Positions 35,509-46,080 of a stretch of 64,000 nucleotides of DNA are shown in pieces. Every line of letters begins with the position of its first letter. Positions within the stretch are counted from its first letter, which is position 1. The translations under genes and the position numbers were made by a program. The notes beneath the pieces were generated by a model. It was not told where the DNA came from. It ran no database searches and saw nothing but the letters and a program-made list of their open reading frames with translations. The stretch comes from Colwellia marinimaniae (GTDB taxonomy: Bacteria; Pseudomonadota; Gammaproteobacteria; Enterobacterales; Alteromonadaceae), in NCBI RefSeq assembly GCF_002207865.1, contig NZ_BDQM01000001.1:310001-374000 (forward strand). The letters are read 5' to 3'.

Positions 35509-36681
35509 ATGAGTGATGTAAGCGGTAAAATAAACCTACTTAATTTTGATCATAAAAGTATGCGTGAATACTTTGAGTCTATTGGCGAAAAACCCTTTAG
35601 GGCCGATCAAATGATGAAGTGGATTTATCACTTTGGTTACAGTGACTTTGAATTAATGACTAATATTAATAAGAAGTTACGGGAAAAACTACAGCGTAAT
35701 TGTGTAATAACGGCGCCGGAAATTTCTGAAAAACAAGTGTCGGTTGACGGTACTATTAAATATTCATTAAGACTTGAAGGCGGCCAAGAAATTGAAACCG
35801 TATGGATCCCTGAAAATGGTCGTGCCACCTTGTGTGTCTCCTCTCAAGTTGGTTGTGCATTAGAGTGCACCTTCTGTGCTACCGCCCAGCAAGGCTTCAA
35901 TCGCAATTTAACTGTGGCTGAAATTATTGGCCAAGTATGGCGTGTTGCCAATGATATTGGTGCAACCCGCATTACCGGTACTCGTCCTATTACCAACATT
36001 GTTATGATGGGAATGGGAGAGCCGCTATTAAATATGAAAAATTTAATCCCGGCACTGGATACCATGTTGAACGATTTAGGTTATGGTTTGTCTAAGCGTC
36101 GAGTGACGGTCAGTACTTCCGGTGTTGTTCCTGCGTTAGACATGCTTAAAGAAAAAATTGATTGTGCTTTAGCTATCTCAATTCATGCGCCAAATAATAA
36201 GTTACGTGATGAATTAGTGCCAATCAATAAGAAATACCCCTTGGAAGATTTTCTTGCCGCAGCCGGACGATATATTGATGGCTCAAAAGCAAACAAACAA
36301 GCAACTATTGAATATGTCATGCTTGATCATGTTAATGACAGTACTGAACAAGCACACGAACTGGCTCATGTTTTAAAAGGCTTGCCGAGTAAAATTAACT
36401 TGATTCCTTTTAACCCATACCCAGGTTCACCTTATAAGCGCTCAAGTAACTCTCGAATCGACCGTTTTGATAAAGTATTGCAAAGTTATGGCTTAACGGT
36501 AATTACTAGACGTACACGTGGTGGTGATATTGATGCCGCTTGTGGTCAGCTTGCCGGTGATGTATTAGATAGGACTAAGCGTAGCGCTTTTCTTAGCGCT
36601 AAAAACAGCGCAAAAAATGCTGAAATAAGTTCATTGAAAGATCAGGCTAAAGCTGACACTATCTCTATCAAAGTAGTTTAA
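35509..36681 (+). CDS. rlmN: 23S rRNA / tRNA adenine-C2 methyltransferase RlmN
   Basis: A radical-SAM enzyme that methylates A2503 of 23S rRNA and A37 of some tRNAs. The cluster-binding CxxxCxxC is C116, C120, C123 (CALECTFC), and GMGEPLLN is the SAM-binding segment. I start at the ATG at 35509, preceded by GAGAG; an in-frame TTG 15 bases earlier is less likely. The 390 residues are typical. The C-terminal 30 residues are a Lys/Ala/Ser-rich tail. pilF follows on the same strand after 237 bases, as in E. coli gene order. Confidence 0.95.
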   Translation: MSDVSGKINLLNFDHKSMREYFESIGEKPFRADQMMKWIYHFGYSDFELMTNINKKLREKLQRNCVITAPEISEKQVSVDGTIKYSLRLEGGQEIETVWIPENGRATLCVSSQVGCALECTFCATAQQGFNRNLTVAEIIGQVWRVANDIGATRITGTRPITNIVMMGMGEPLLNMKNLIPALDTMLNDLGYGLSKRRVTVSTSGVVPALDMLKEKIDCALAISIHAPNNKLRDELVPINKKYPLEDFLAAAGRYIDGSKANKQATIEYVMLDHVNDSTEQAHELAHVLKGLPSKINLIPFNPYPGSPYKRSSNSRIDRFDKVLQSYGLTVITRRTRGGDIDAACGQLAGDVLDRTKRSAFLSAKNSAKNAEISSLKDQAKADTISIKVV

Positions 36682-36918
36682 GCATTAGGGTATTGTTTTT
36701 AGTGAAAAATAGTACCAACTTTATTAATGTAAGCTTACAGTTACAACTTTACCAGCTGCAATGAAGAAAAATGTTCAAGAGCCAGGCGTTTGCTTGAGTA
36801 ATAGCTGACTGCTGGCATTGAAAACAACGAAGTTATTGGCTATTTAAGCTATTTGAAAATGATCACTAAGTTAGTGAGTTTGCTATGACAATAAGAGGCG
36901 GTCAACACCTTGCATATT

Positions 36919-38490
36919 ATGGATAAAGCTATGGCTAAATATATTCTCCCGACAATTTTGACTGTGGTTTCAATGTCGCTGTTAAGTGGTTGTGTTACCC
37001 AAAGTTTTGAAAATAATCAGCCCATAGTAAGAAACAAAGCTAATCGAGATGAAATGGCGGCAACTCGTGTTTCTTTAGGCTTAGGTTACCTAAGAATGGG
37101 CAACATGTCTCAAGCTAAGTTCAATTTAGACAAAGCGAAAAGATTCTCTCCAGACTTAGTACAAGTACATACTGCCTTCGCTCACTACTATGAAACAGTA
37201 GGTGAAAGTAAGCTCGCCATTGCGTCCTTCGAACAAGCTTTAGCTATCAAAGCCGACAGTGCAGACACTCTAAATAACTATGGGGTGTTTTTATGTCGAC
37301 AAGGTAAAGTTGAGGCTGCTGAAGTTCAGTTTTTAAAAGCGATTGCTGTGCCGAGTTACATATTGGTATCACAAAGTTATGAAAATCTTGCCTCCTGTTA
37401 TTTACAAATTAATGACTTTGAAAAAGCTGAAATGTATTTTCATAAAGCTATATTCCATAGCCCAAATAGAACAAAAAGCTTGTTACAAATGGTACGGTTG
37501 CAATATGCCATGGCAAATTACCAAGAAGCTAAGCGATTTTTACAAAAATTTGAACGTCATACCCAGCGATTTACGGCTGACTCACTTGCACTCGCTTATA
37601 AATTATATAGGCAGTTAGGTCAGCGGCGTACCGCAAGTAATTACGCGAATATGCTAGTGAAAATGTATCCGCAATCGTGGGAGAGTAAGCAATATCTACT
37701 CAATAACTTAAACTTTATTGAAGCGGATGATTTAGCGAGAAGGTATCAAGTTAGCCAGAAAGGAAAATATCCTCAGTTATTCCCCGCTAGCAATAAACGT
37801 GTAGTAAAACTTTCGCCTAGAAAAGTAGGCGACTCGCCATATACCACCAGTGTTAAAACAACTAGTTTAACTAAAAATAGTAAGGCCCTAGTAGAGGTGG
37901 CGCAAGTACCTACAAGGTTAATGACTGCTACGACTGCTGGTACATCCGCATTGACTATGATGCCAGCCACACTTGGCTCAGGAAGTGCTTTGCTTTCTGC
38001 TACAGTAGTGGCAACGGTAGCAGCGGCTAGCACGCAGGTCAGTCAAACTAGCGTAGCCAACCCTGAGGAAATGACAGCTATAGCAGCAGCAGCCCCTGTA
38101 GTAACTACCAGCACAGTAGTCGAACAATCGCTATTTAATACCATTGAACCGACTTCAACTCAGCCTATAGCGGCTACACGTGATGTGCCTTTACCGGAAG
38201 AGTTACCTCAACAACTTGCCGCCGAGGTTATAACGTCAGCATTGATAACGCCTGAACCAGCAATAGCTAAAGAAGCAAGGTATGTCGTGGCTCCGATGAT
38301 CTCAGTCGATGCTAAAGATGCTTTGCACACAGTGATGTCAGGTGAAAATCTTTACAATATATCGATGAAATATAACGTTAAGCTAAAAGCATTACGAAAG
38401 TGGAATAATATCTCTGAAAAAAATAAAATCCATGCAGGTGATAAGCTCTATGTGGTTGACCCTATAACAGTGAAAAATATTAATGATTAA
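36919..38490 (+). CDS. pilF: PilF/PilW-type TPR lipoprotein with C-terminal LysM
   Basis: The pilotin that assembles type IV pilus secretin in the outer membrane is the closest family. A lipobox (LLSGC, Cys25) is followed by about six TPR units to about residue 250. Unlike ordinary PilF (about 250 residues), the protein continues with a Thr/Ala/Pro-rich linker (about 290-460) and a LysM domain (HTVMSGENLYNISMKYNV onward) that should bind peptidoglycan. Starts at TTG 36910 (better spaced from AAGAGG), ATG 36919 or ATG 36931 are possible. The end overlaps rodZ by eight bases. Confidence 0.85.
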   Translation: MDKAMAKYILPTILTVVSMSLLSGCVTQSFENNQPIVRNKANRDEMAATRVSLGLGYLRMGNMSQAKFNLDKAKRFSPDLVQVHTAFAHYYETVGESKLAIASFEQALAIKADSADTLNNYGVFLCRQGKVEAAEVQFLKAIAVPSYILVSQSYENLASCYLQINDFEKAEMYFHKAIFHSPNRTKSLLQMVRLQYAMANYQEAKRFLQKFERHTQRFTADSLALAYKLYRQLGQRRTASNYANMLVKMYPQSWESKQYLLNNLNFIEADDLARRYQVSQKGKYPQLFPASNKRVVKLSPRKVGDSPYTTSVKTTSLTKNSKALVEVAQVPTRLMTATTAGTSALTMMPATLGSGSALLSATVVATVAAASTQVSQTSVANPEEMTAIAAAAPVVTTSTVVEQSLFNTIEPTSTQPIAATRDVPLPEELPQQLAAEVITSALITPEPAIAKEARYVVAPMISVDAKDALHTVMSGENLYNISMKYNVKLKALRKWNNISEKNKIHAGDKLYVVDPITVKNIND

Positions 38491-39490
38491 TGATGTAACC
38501 CCTACTGGAAAACCAGATAAAGAACAAGGTGATATTACCGAACAAGTCACCGATCAAATTCGCGACAAAATCACCGAGCTAAGTGAAGACATGGAAATGG
38601 TGAGCCCGGGAGCTATGTTGCGCGACGCTCGAAAAGCGTTATCACTCTCACAAGAATATATCACCAGTAAGCTGAACTTTAAGGTAGCTCTGGTTAACGA
38701 TATGGAACACGATATTTTTGACCCTTTAATACCGGTTACTTTCACTCGAGGTTACCTGGTTAATTATGCTAAATTAGTCGCCGTTGACGTAGATGATGTC
38801 TTGGCCAGTTATGATGCACTTGATGCTGCTAATATTCAACGTAGTGAAATGTTGAGCTTTTCTAATGAAACCACGAAGCAAGCTGAGCATAGTCGTGTTA
38901 TGTGGTTAAGCTATCTTATCGTGGCTGTATTAGTCGGTTTGACCATTTTATGGTGGCAGCAAGATAGTGACCAGCAAGCGGCTGGTGCTGTCAATGTTAG
39001 CGCAAAGTCTTTAGCCGTTAACCTGGAAAATACGAGCGAAGAGCGAGAAAGTGCAGGGATTGTGCTTAACCCTTTAAGTGAACGACCCACTTTAGTTAAT
39101 AGCCAAGTTCAAGCCATGGCCAAGAACAACAAAACTGAACTAGTGTCGCACCCTGAGAGTGAGCCTGTTATTGTTAAAGATACTCAGCTTTCATCTGCAG
39201 TAATAGCAATAAGTGAGGTGTCACCATCCCAGGAGCCAGAGATAAGTACTGCAGTGTTTACTTTTATTGGTGATTGCTGGGTAAATATTTTTGATGCTAC
39301 CGGTGAGCGAATTGCTTGGGGTGTTAAAAAGTCAGGTTATGTGATGACTATTGAAGGTAAGGCGCCACTGCGTATTACCGTCGGTAAACCTGAGTTAACC
39401 AGTATTGTCTTTAATGGCCAGCCCGTAGACATGTCTGCGTTTGCTGTTGGAAATATTGCTAAATTTAATTTACCCATCATCGCTGAATAG
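38483..39490 (+). CDS. rodZ: cytoskeletal protein RodZ
   Basis: A membrane protein that connects MreB to the cell-wall elongation machinery. The cytoplasmic N-terminal helix-turn-helix (about residues 45-112, LRDARKALSLSQEYI) binds MreB in the family; one membrane span follows at 139-158, then a low-complexity periplasmic linker and a C-terminal DUF4115 beta domain (FIGDCWVNIFDATGERIAWG). The 335 residues match E. coli (337). It overlaps pilF by eight bases, so the two are coupled. Confidence 0.92.
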   Translation: MINDVTPTGKPDKEQGDITEQVTDQIRDKITELSEDMEMVSPGAMLRDARKALSLSQEYITSKLNFKVALVNDMEHDIFDPLIPVTFTRGYLVNYAKLVAVDVDDVLASYDALDAANIQRSEMLSFSNETTKQAEHSRVMWLSYLIVAVLVGLTILWWQQDSDQQAAGAVNVSAKSLAVNLENTSEERESAGIVLNPLSERPTLVNSQVQAMAKNNKTELVSHPESEPVIVKDTQLSSAVIAISEVSPSQEPEISTAVFTFIGDCWVNIFDATGERIAWGVKKSGYVMTIEGKAPLRITVGKPELTSIVFNGQPVDMSAFAVGNIAKFNLPIIAE

Positions 39491-39557
39491 CTACTGTTGA
39501 ATAGTTATTAATACTTACTTTTGAGTTTAGTTACTACCCTTTATATAAAGAAAAATT

Positions 39558-40688
39558 ATGTTTAAAGAATCTCCAATTATACGTCGTGTCTCTCGCCAAA
39601 TTATGGTCGGTAATGTACCGGTTGGCGGCGGTGCCCCTATTACTGTGCAATCAATGACCAATACCTTGACCACAGATGTTGACGCGACCGTGGCGCAAAT
39701 AAATGCGCTGGAAGCGGTTGGTGCCGATATAGTACGGGTAAGTGTACCAACAATGGATGCTGCTGAAGCGTTTCGTGCCATTAAAAAGCAAGTGAATGTG
39801 CCTTTAGTCGCTGATATTCACTTTGATTACCGTATCGCGCTAAAAGTTGCTGAGTACGGCGCTGACTGTTTACGTATCAATCCAGGTAATATTGGTCGGA
39901 TTGATAGAGTACGCAGTGTGGTTGAGTGTGCTCGAGATAACAATATCCCCATTCGCATTGGCGTTAATGGCGGCTCCTTAGAGAAAGATATTCAAGAAAA
40001 GTATACTGAACCAACAGCTGAAGCTTTGTTAGAATCGGCTATGCGTCATGTCGATATTCTCGATAAATTAAATTTTCATGAATTTAAAGTCAGTGTTAAA
40101 GCGTCTGATGTCTTCCTTGCAGTTGAGTCTTATAAGTTACTGGCCAAACAAATTGATAACCCATTACACTTGGGCATCACAGAAGCTGGTGGCTTACGTT
40201 CTGGTTCGGTAAAATCGTCCGTTGGTTTGGGCATATTATTGGCACAAGGCATTGGTGATACTATACGTATCTCTCTTGCCGCCGATCCGATTGAAGAAAT
40301 TAAAGTGGGCTTTGATATTTTAAAGTCGTTGAAATTACGCAGTCGTGGTATTAACTTGATTGCTTGCCCAAGTTGTTCTCGGCAAGAGTTTGATGTGGTG
40401 GCAACGGTCAATGCTTTAGAGCAGCGTATTGAAGATATTATGACGCCGATGGATGTCTCTATCATTGGCTGTATTGTTAATGGTCCGGGGGAAGCTATGG
40501 TGTCAGACTTAGGCTTAACTGGCAGTAGTAAAAAAAGTGGCTTTTATTTAGATGGCATACGTCAAAAAGAGCGCTTTGATAATAATAACCTTGTTGATCA
40601 ACTGGAGCAGCGTATCCGTGCCAAAGCACACGCGATAAATGAACGCGAAGATGAAAAGAATAAAATCGACTTTAAGTCAGTCGATTAA
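39558..40688 (+). CDS. ispG: 4-hydroxy-3-methylbut-2-enyl diphosphate synthase
   Basis: The penultimate enzyme of the MEP isoprenoid pathway, a [4Fe-4S] protein. The cluster ligands C270, C273 (CPSC) and C305 ([10 protein letters not shown]) fall at the same positions as in E. coli, and a Glu follows in the NGPGE motif. The 376 residues compare with 372. It lies 67 bases after rodZ and is followed by a long hairpin. Confidence 0.97.
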   Translation: MFKESPIIRRVSRQIMVGNVPVGGGAPITVQSMTNTLTTDVDATVAQINALEAVGADIVRVSVPTMDAAEAFRAIKKQVNVPLVADIHFDYRIALKVAEYGADCLRINPGNIGRIDRVRSVVECARDNNIPIRIGVNGGSLEKDIQEKYTEPTAEALLESAMRHVDILDKLNFHEFKVSVKASDVFLAVESYKLLAKQIDNPLHLGITEAGGLRSGSVKSSVGLGILLAQGIGDTIRISLAADPIEEIKVGFDILKSLKLRSRGINLIACPSCSRQEFDVVATVNALEQRIEDIMTPMDVSIIGCIVNGPGEAMVSDLGLTGSSKKSGFYLDGIRQKERFDNNNLVDQLEQRIRAKAHAINEREDEKNKIDFKSVD

Positions 40689-40714
40689 CTGCCGATAATA
40701 ACCCGTGATTTTAC

Positions 40715-40758
40715 GCGAAGCTAAAGGCTAAACACTAGATTATTTAGCCTTTATTCGC
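40715..40758 (+). terminator. hairpin after ispG
   Basis: GCGAA pairs with TTCGC outside a perfect AAAGGCTAAA (40723-40732) / TTTAGCCTTT (40743-40752) stem. The T-run is short, so it may be a weak terminator or transcript-end structure. Confidence 0.55.
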
Positions 40759-40915
40759 ATTAGTTTATTAGCGCTCTGTTATTAGGTATACTGCGCGCTG
40801 CGCAATTTAACACAGCACATAACCTATCCATTATTAATTTAAGCTAATGCTAAAGATTTCGCCTTAAATGGTCAGTCTTTAAGATTATAAAATTAAAAGA
40901 AAGAGAGACCCCTCA

Positions 40916-42196
40916 GTGGCTAAACAAAAGGCTCTACAAGCAATTCGTGGCATGAATGATTGCCTCCCAAGTGAAACTCCTATTTGGCAAATGGTTGAAG
41001 CGGTACTGCGCCGCGTTGCCAGTAATTATGGTTTTGCTGAAATTCGCATGCCAATTGTTGAGTCAACTGCATTATTTAAACGTGGTATTGGTGAAGTCAC
41101 CGATATAGTTGAAAAAGAAATGTACACCTTTGATGATCTTAACGGTGATAGCTTAACGCTACGCCCAGAAGGCACGGCGAGTTGTGTCCGTGCGGGTGTT
41201 CAACATGGCTTATTGTATAACCAAGAGCAACGCCTTTGGTATATGGGGCCAATGTTTCGCCATGAAAGACCACAAAAAGGTCGCTATCGCCAATTTCATC
41301 AATTTGGCCTGGAAGCCTTTGGTATAGCGACTGCTGATATAGATGCTGAAATTATTATACTGACCGCGCGTATATGGAAGGAACTTGGCATCAATGAGTT
41401 TGTCACACTAGAGTTGAACTCGTTAGGTTCAAACGATGAACGAGCAAATTACCGTGTGGCATTGATTGCTTATTTAGTTGAACATGAGCATTTACTTGAT
41501 GAAGACTCTAAACGTCGTATGCACACCAATCCGTTAAGAGTATTAGACAGTAAAAACCCACAAGTTCAACAAGCACTTGCTAATGCGCCTAAGCTATCCG
41601 ATCATTTTGGTGAAGAAACGCAAGCGCATTTTACTAGCCTTTGTGCTCGTTTAGATGCAGCTGGTATTAATTATGTATTAAATGAGCGTCTAGTACGTGG
41701 TTTAGATTATTATAATCGCACCGTATTTGAATGGATTACTACAACTTTAGGCGCCCAAGGTACTATTTGTGCGGGTGGCCGCTATGATGGTTTAGTTGAA
41801 CAACTTGGTGGTAAAGCAACGCCAGCTTTTGGTTTTGCCTTAGGTATTGAACGCATAATTTTAATGCTCACAGAGTTAGATAAAGTCACCAATACTCGCC
41901 CGCAAGTTGATGCTTATGTGGTGATCTTAGGTGATGACGCGCAAGTGATAGCAAACAAATTAGCGGAACAATGGCGTGATCAAGTACCTGATATTAGATT
42001 GCAGTGTCACTGTGGTGGTGGCAATATGAAAAAACAATTAAAACGTGCCGATAAGTCCGGCGCACAAATCGCGTTAATATTGGGTGATGATGAAATTGCT
42101 CAACAGAAAATTATGGTGAAATACCTACGCGGTCAAAAAGAACAGCAAAGCGTGGAATTTAACCAAATTTCGAGCTTGTTAACTGAATTAATTTAA
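40916..42196 (+). CDS. hisS: histidyl-tRNA synthetase
   Basis: A class II aminoacyl-tRNA synthetase that charges tRNA-His. It starts with GTG ([17 protein letters not shown] aligns with the E. coli start), with AGAGAG upstream. Motif 2 ([19 protein letters not shown]), the histidine-specific [14 protein letters not shown] and motif 3 (GFALGIERI) are intact. The 426 residues are usual (424). yfgM follows after 23 bases. Confidence 0.97.
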   Translation: MAKQKALQAIRGMNDCLPSETPIWQMVEAVLRRVASNYGFAEIRMPIVESTALFKRGIGEVTDIVEKEMYTFDDLNGDSLTLRPEGTASCVRAGVQHGLLYNQEQRLWYMGPMFRHERPQKGRYRQFHQFGLEAFGIATADIDAEIIILTARIWKELGINEFVTLELNSLGSNDERANYRVALIAYLVEHEHLLDEDSKRRMHTNPLRVLDSKNPQVQQALANAPKLSDHFGEETQAHFTSLCARLDAAGINYVLNERLVRGLDYYNRTVFEWITTTLGAQGTICAGGRYDGLVEQLGGKATPAFGFALGIERIILMLTELDKVTNTRPQVDAYVVILGDDAQVIANKLAEQWRDQVPDIRLQCHCGGGNMKKQLKRADKSGAQIALILGDDEIAQQKIMVKYLRGQKEQQSVEFNQISSLLTELI

Positions 42197-42219
42197 GGGC
42201 GTTAAGCCAGGGTGAAGTA

Positions 42220-42906
42220 GTGGAAATTTATCAAACGGAAGAACAACAAGTCGAAGCCATTAAAGGTTACTGGCAAAAAAATGGTAATACTATTGTGGCT
42301 GGTATTGCCTTAGGTTTTGCTGGTTTTGTCGGTTTTAACTTTTATCTAGATGATAAACTTGAGCAAGAGCTAGCCGTATCTGATAGTTATCAAACGCTTA
42401 TGGAGCAAAGCGGTAAAGACTTTGCAGCTTTTACTGCGAATGGTGAAAAATTTATCAGTGAACATGGTAACAATAGCTATGTATCTTTAACGGCATTGGC
42501 GCTAGCAAAAGAGTCAGCTTCACATAAAGATTGGACTCAAGTTGAAAAACAACTAACCATTGCGATAGAGTCAGCGCCAACGGATGGTATTAAAGCAATT
42601 GCCAGTTTACGCTTAGCACGAGTTCAAGTGCAACTTGAGCAATATTCGCAAGCCTTTACTACTTTAAATAACAACTTACCGGTATCATTTACCGCAGCTA
42701 TTGAAGAAATCAAAGGTGATGCGTATTTACAACAAGGTAAAAAAGACCTTGCTCGTAATGCCTATCAAGCGGCACTTGCGGCTAACGGTATAGCGACCAG
42801 CCCCAATTTACAAATTAAATTAGATGATTTAGCCCAAGTAACTACTTTACCAACGACTAAACTAGTCGTTGCAGAATTGGTAGCTACTGAGTCTGAAGGT
42901 AAGTAA
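42220..42906 (+). CDS. yfgM: YfgM family ancillary SecYEG translocon protein
   Basis: A single-span inner-membrane protein with a periplasmic TPR-like domain that interacts with the Sec translocon and PpiD in E. coli. It starts with GTG (EIYQTEEQQVEAIKGYWQKNG is highly family-typical) and has one membrane segment at about residues 22-42. The 228 residues compare with 206. It lies between hisS and bamB, as in E. coli. Confidence 0.92.
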   Translation: MEIYQTEEQQVEAIKGYWQKNGNTIVAGIALGFAGFVGFNFYLDDKLEQELAVSDSYQTLMEQSGKDFAAFTANGEKFISEHGNNSYVSLTALALAKESASHKDWTQVEKQLTIAIESAPTDGIKAIASLRLARVQVQLEQYSQAFTTLNNNLPVSFTAAIEEIKGDAYLQQGKKDLARNAYQAALAANGIATSPNLQIKLDDLAQVTTLPTTKLVVAELVATESEGK

Positions 42907-42954
42907 CTTATCCCGTTATTTGCACAATCATTTATTTTAGTTAAAAGGCAGACT

Positions 42955-44199
42955 ATGCGTTATTTTGATAGTAAATTTTTTAAGGGCCTGAGTGTTAAAA
43001 AAGCACTGGCCATTGTCTTGTTGTCGGCAAGTTTATTTGCTTGTTCTTCAAATGATGATGAAGACCCTAGTACCAAGGTGGCAGAACTCTCAGCATTAGA
43101 TAATGCTTTTGATGTCGAAGTATTATGGGAACGTAGCGTTGGTGATGGTGTTGATGATTATTTTTCTCGGATAAAACCTATTGTTGCTTATAACAAAGTC
43201 TATAGCGCAAGTCGTATGGGTGACGTTATTGCCTTTGATAAAGACAGTGGTAAAAAAGTTTGGCAAGTTGACTTAAGTGACATTAATAACGAACGCAGTT
43301 TCTGGGATAGCCGAGTTTCGGCTTTAGTTGCTGGTGGTCCGACAGCTGGGCTTAACAAAATATTTTTGGGTACTGAAAACGGTGAAGTTTTCGCCCTAGA
43401 TGCAGAAACGGGTGCCTTGGTTTGGCAAGCAAAAATACGGGGTGAAGTGCTCACTCCGCCAGCCTTAGATTCAGGTATCTTAGTGGTGAACTCAGCTTCA
43501 GGCTTAATTAAAGCTTTTAACGCCAATACGGGGGAAGAGCTGTGGAAAGTTGAGCAAGATGTTCCCGCACTTACACTGCGCGGTATTAGCACGCCGGTAA
43601 TCGCCTCTGGTGGTGTCTTGATTGGCTCAGGCAAGGGTGAACTTTCCGTTTACATACTTGAGAAAGGCCAAGCAGGCTGGACTACAGAAGTTGGTGAAGC
43701 GACCGGTTCCACTGAATTACAGCGAGTTATTGATGTTGACTCAGCGCCGGTTGTTTTTGGTGACAAAATTTATGTTATCTCTGCTCGTGGCAACCTTGTT
43801 GCTATTGAATTAAAATCAGGGCGCATTTTATGGAAACGCCAATATTCATCATATAGACAAATTGCTGTTTATCGTAATGACATTTTTATTACTAATACTA
43901 GTGGTCACGTTTATGCCCTTAACCGTATTAATGGCATTGAACGCTGGAGTAATGTGGAGTTAACAAACCGTAGTGTTACGGGGCCAGCTGTGGTGGATAA
44001 ATACATTGTTGTTGGTGATTTTGAAGGTTACTTACATTGGCTTGATCAAGAAACCGGTGAAATTGTTTCTCGCCATAAAGTTGATGGCAGTGGTATACAT
44101 TCAACACCAACAGTGGTTGATGATATCTTGTATAGCCAATCTCGTGATGGAGACTTACAAGCTATCATTACACCAATAATTGTCAGTGCGGCGCAATAA
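42955..44199 (+). CDS. bamB: outer membrane assembly lipoprotein BamB
   Basis: A PQQ-type beta-propeller lipoprotein of the BAM complex that folds outer-membrane proteins. The lipobox is SLFAC (Cys30). Eight-blade repeats can be followed by their ALDAETGALVWQ-like motifs (FDKDSGKKVWQ, FNANTGEELWK, IELKSGRILWK, LDQETGEIVS). At 414 residues it is slightly longer than the E. coli protein (392). A palindrome and a strong terminator separate it from der. Confidence 0.94.
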   Translation: MRYFDSKFFKGLSVKKALAIVLLSASLFACSSNDDEDPSTKVAELSALDNAFDVEVLWERSVGDGVDDYFSRIKPIVAYNKVYSASRMGDVIAFDKDSGKKVWQVDLSDINNERSFWDSRVSALVAGGPTAGLNKIFLGTENGEVFALDAETGALVWQAKIRGEVLTPPALDSGILVVNSASGLIKAFNANTGEELWKVEQDVPALTLRGISTPVIASGGVLIGSGKGELSVYILEKGQAGWTTEVGEATGSTELQRVIDVDSAPVVFGDKIYVISARGNLVAIELKSGRILWKRQYSSYRQIAVYRNDIFITNTSGHVYALNRINGIERWSNVELTNRSVTGPAVVDKYIVVGDFEGYLHWLDQETGEIVSRHKVDGSGIHSTPTVVDDILYSQSRDGDLQAIITPIIVSAAQ

Positions 44200-44246
44200 G
44201 TCGCACTTTTTAGCGGCTTTATTTTCGAACCTAGCCGCTAAAATGA

Positions 44247-44305
44247 ATACCAATTAAATTAGTTTTGTTTTCACTCAGTGAGAATAAAACTATTTGATTT
44301 GGTAT
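44247..44305. repeat. 59-bp palindrome with ATACCAA ends
   Basis: The element starts ATACCAATTAAATTAGTTTT and ends with the near-perfect inverse, closing with TTTGGTAT, around the centre CACTCAGTGAG. Its termini match those of the larger inverted repeat at 60525-60788. There is no coding content. Confidence 0.65.
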
Positions 44306-44307
44306 AC

Positions 44308-44351
44308 TAACGGCTCCTATGCTAAGTGCATCAGGAGCCGTTACTTGTTTT
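44308..44351 (+). terminator. bamB terminator
   Basis: A perfect 11-bp stem, TAACGGCTCCT (44308-44318) and AGGAGCCGTTA (44333-44343), followed by CTTGTTTTT. It lies after the palindrome and before the der promoter region. Confidence 0.8.
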
Positions 44352-44485
44352 TAGCAGTATCATTTTTAGTCATATCATTTTAAGCTAAGTAAGCTAAGAC
44401 AGTTACTTATTATTAGTGGTATTTAGTTTTTATTTGTTTGCAAACCATGCATTACTCGCTTGTATGGTGAATTTTTGAGGTGCTC

Positions 44486-45973
44486 ATGCTTCCTGTAGTT
44501 GCTCTTGTTGGCCGTCCTAATGTCGGAAAATCAACGTTATTTAACCGTTTAACCCGTAGTCGTGATGCACTTGTCGCTGATTACCCAGGTCTTACTCGCG
44601 ATCGCCAATATGGCAAAGCTGTAGTAGAAGAACATCCATTTATTGTTATTGATACCGGTGGTATCAATGGTGATGAAAAAGGCATTGATGTTCTTATGGC
44701 CGAGCAGTCATTGGTGGCAATTGAAGAAGCCGATGCGGTACTCTTTTTGGTCGATGCTCGAGAAGGCTTAACCGCTGCAGATCACGGTATTGCCGAATAC
44801 CTGCGTAAGCAAGATAAAAAAGTATTCTTAGTGGCCAATAAAATCGATGGCATTGATGGTGATTCAGCCGTAGCCGAATTTTACGCTTTAGGTTTAGGTG
44901 AACATGTTTACCAAATTGCTGCAGCACACGGTCGTGGAGTTACGCAACTATTAACACTGGCACTAACACCTCATATTGAAGCCCTAGCGAACCCAGTTCA
45001 GCCTAAAGTAGAAGGTGAAGAGGATGATGAGTTTGCTGTAGAAGAAGAGGTAGAGCTAACTGCAGAACAACTGGCTAAAAAGCTTGAAGATGAGCCAAAA
45101 GAAAATGACAAAATAAAACTAGCTATTATTGGTCGCCCTAATGTGGGTAAATCAACCCTTATTAACCGTATTTTGGGTGAAGAGCGTGTTGTTGTTTTTG
45201 ATATGCCCGGCACTACTCGTGACAGCGTTTATATTCCCATGGAACATAACGGTCGAGAGTACACCTTAATTGATACAGCCGGTATTCGACGTCGTAAAAA
45301 CGTTACCGATGTAGTAGAAAAATATTCTGTCATTAAAACCTTACGTGCCATTGAAGACGCTAATGTTTGCTTACTTCTCATTGATGCTCAAGATGGCATT
45401 AGCGATCAAGATTTAAGCTTATTAGGTTTTATTCTCGAAGCAGGGCGCTCATTAGTTTTAGTCGTTAATAAATGGGATGGTTTGGCAGAGCATCAAAAAA
45501 ATCGTATTAAAACTGAGTTAGACCGACGTTTAGGCTTTATTGATTTTGCCCGTATACACTTTATCTCAGCATTGCATGGCACAGGTGTTGGTCACTTATA
45601 TGAGTCAGTGGAAGAAGCGTTTGTTTCAGCAACTAAGCGTATCTCTACCGCTATGGTTACTAAAATACTCGATATGGCGACTTTTGATCACCAACCCCCA
45701 ATGCACCAAGGCCGTCGAATTAAACTTAAATATGCCCATGCGGGTGGTTATAACCCACCTATCATTATCATTCATGGTAACTTGGCGAAGAAATTACCCA
45801 TGTCTTATAAACGTTATTTAATGAATTACTATCGTAAGTCGTTAAAAATGATGGGCACCCCGATTAGAGTTCAGTTTAAAGATACCTTGAATCCCTTTGC
45901 CGGTAAGAAAAAGTTAACCTATACCCAGCAGAAGAAAATTGCTCGATTAACACAAGGTTATAAAAAAGACTAG
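44486..45973 (+). CDS. der: GTPase Der (EngA)
   Basis: An essential tandem-domain GTPase for 50S ribosome assembly. The two G domains begin GRPNVGKST at residue 9 and residue 216; the G3 motifs DTGG and DTAG, both NKxD motifs (NKID, NKWD) and a C-terminal KH-like domain are present. The linker between G domains is strongly acidic (about 175-205). I start at the ATG at 44486, preceded by GAGG; an in-frame GTG lies two codons earlier. The 495 residues fit the family (490). Confidence 0.96.
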   Translation: MLPVVALVGRPNVGKSTLFNRLTRSRDALVADYPGLTRDRQYGKAVVEEHPFIVIDTGGINGDEKGIDVLMAEQSLVAIEEADAVLFLVDAREGLTAADHGIAEYLRKQDKKVFLVANKIDGIDGDSAVAEFYALGLGEHVYQIAAAHGRGVTQLLTLALTPHIEALANPVQPKVEGEEDDEFAVEEEVELTAEQLAKKLEDEPKENDKIKLAIIGRPNVGKSTLINRILGEERVVVFDMPGTTRDSVYIPMEHNGREYTLIDTAGIRRRKNVTDVVEKYSVIKTLRAIEDANVCLLLIDAQDGISDQDLSLLGFILEAGRSLVLVVNKWDGLAEHQKNRIKTELDRRLGFIDFARIHFISALHGTGVGHLYESVEEAFVSATKRISTAMVTKILDMATFDHQPPMHQGRRIKLKYAHAGGYNPPIIIIHGNLAKKLPMSYKRYLMNYYRKSLKMMGTPIRVQFKDTLNPFAGKKKLTYTQQKKIARLTQGYKKD

Positions 45974-46080
45974 TCTTTGCTAACCGTTATCATTGCAACG
46001 GACACAAAAGTGTCTGTTGCAATTTTTGTCTGATTTAATTAAGGTAATAGCTACACTTCACACTTAATTTTATTGAAAAT

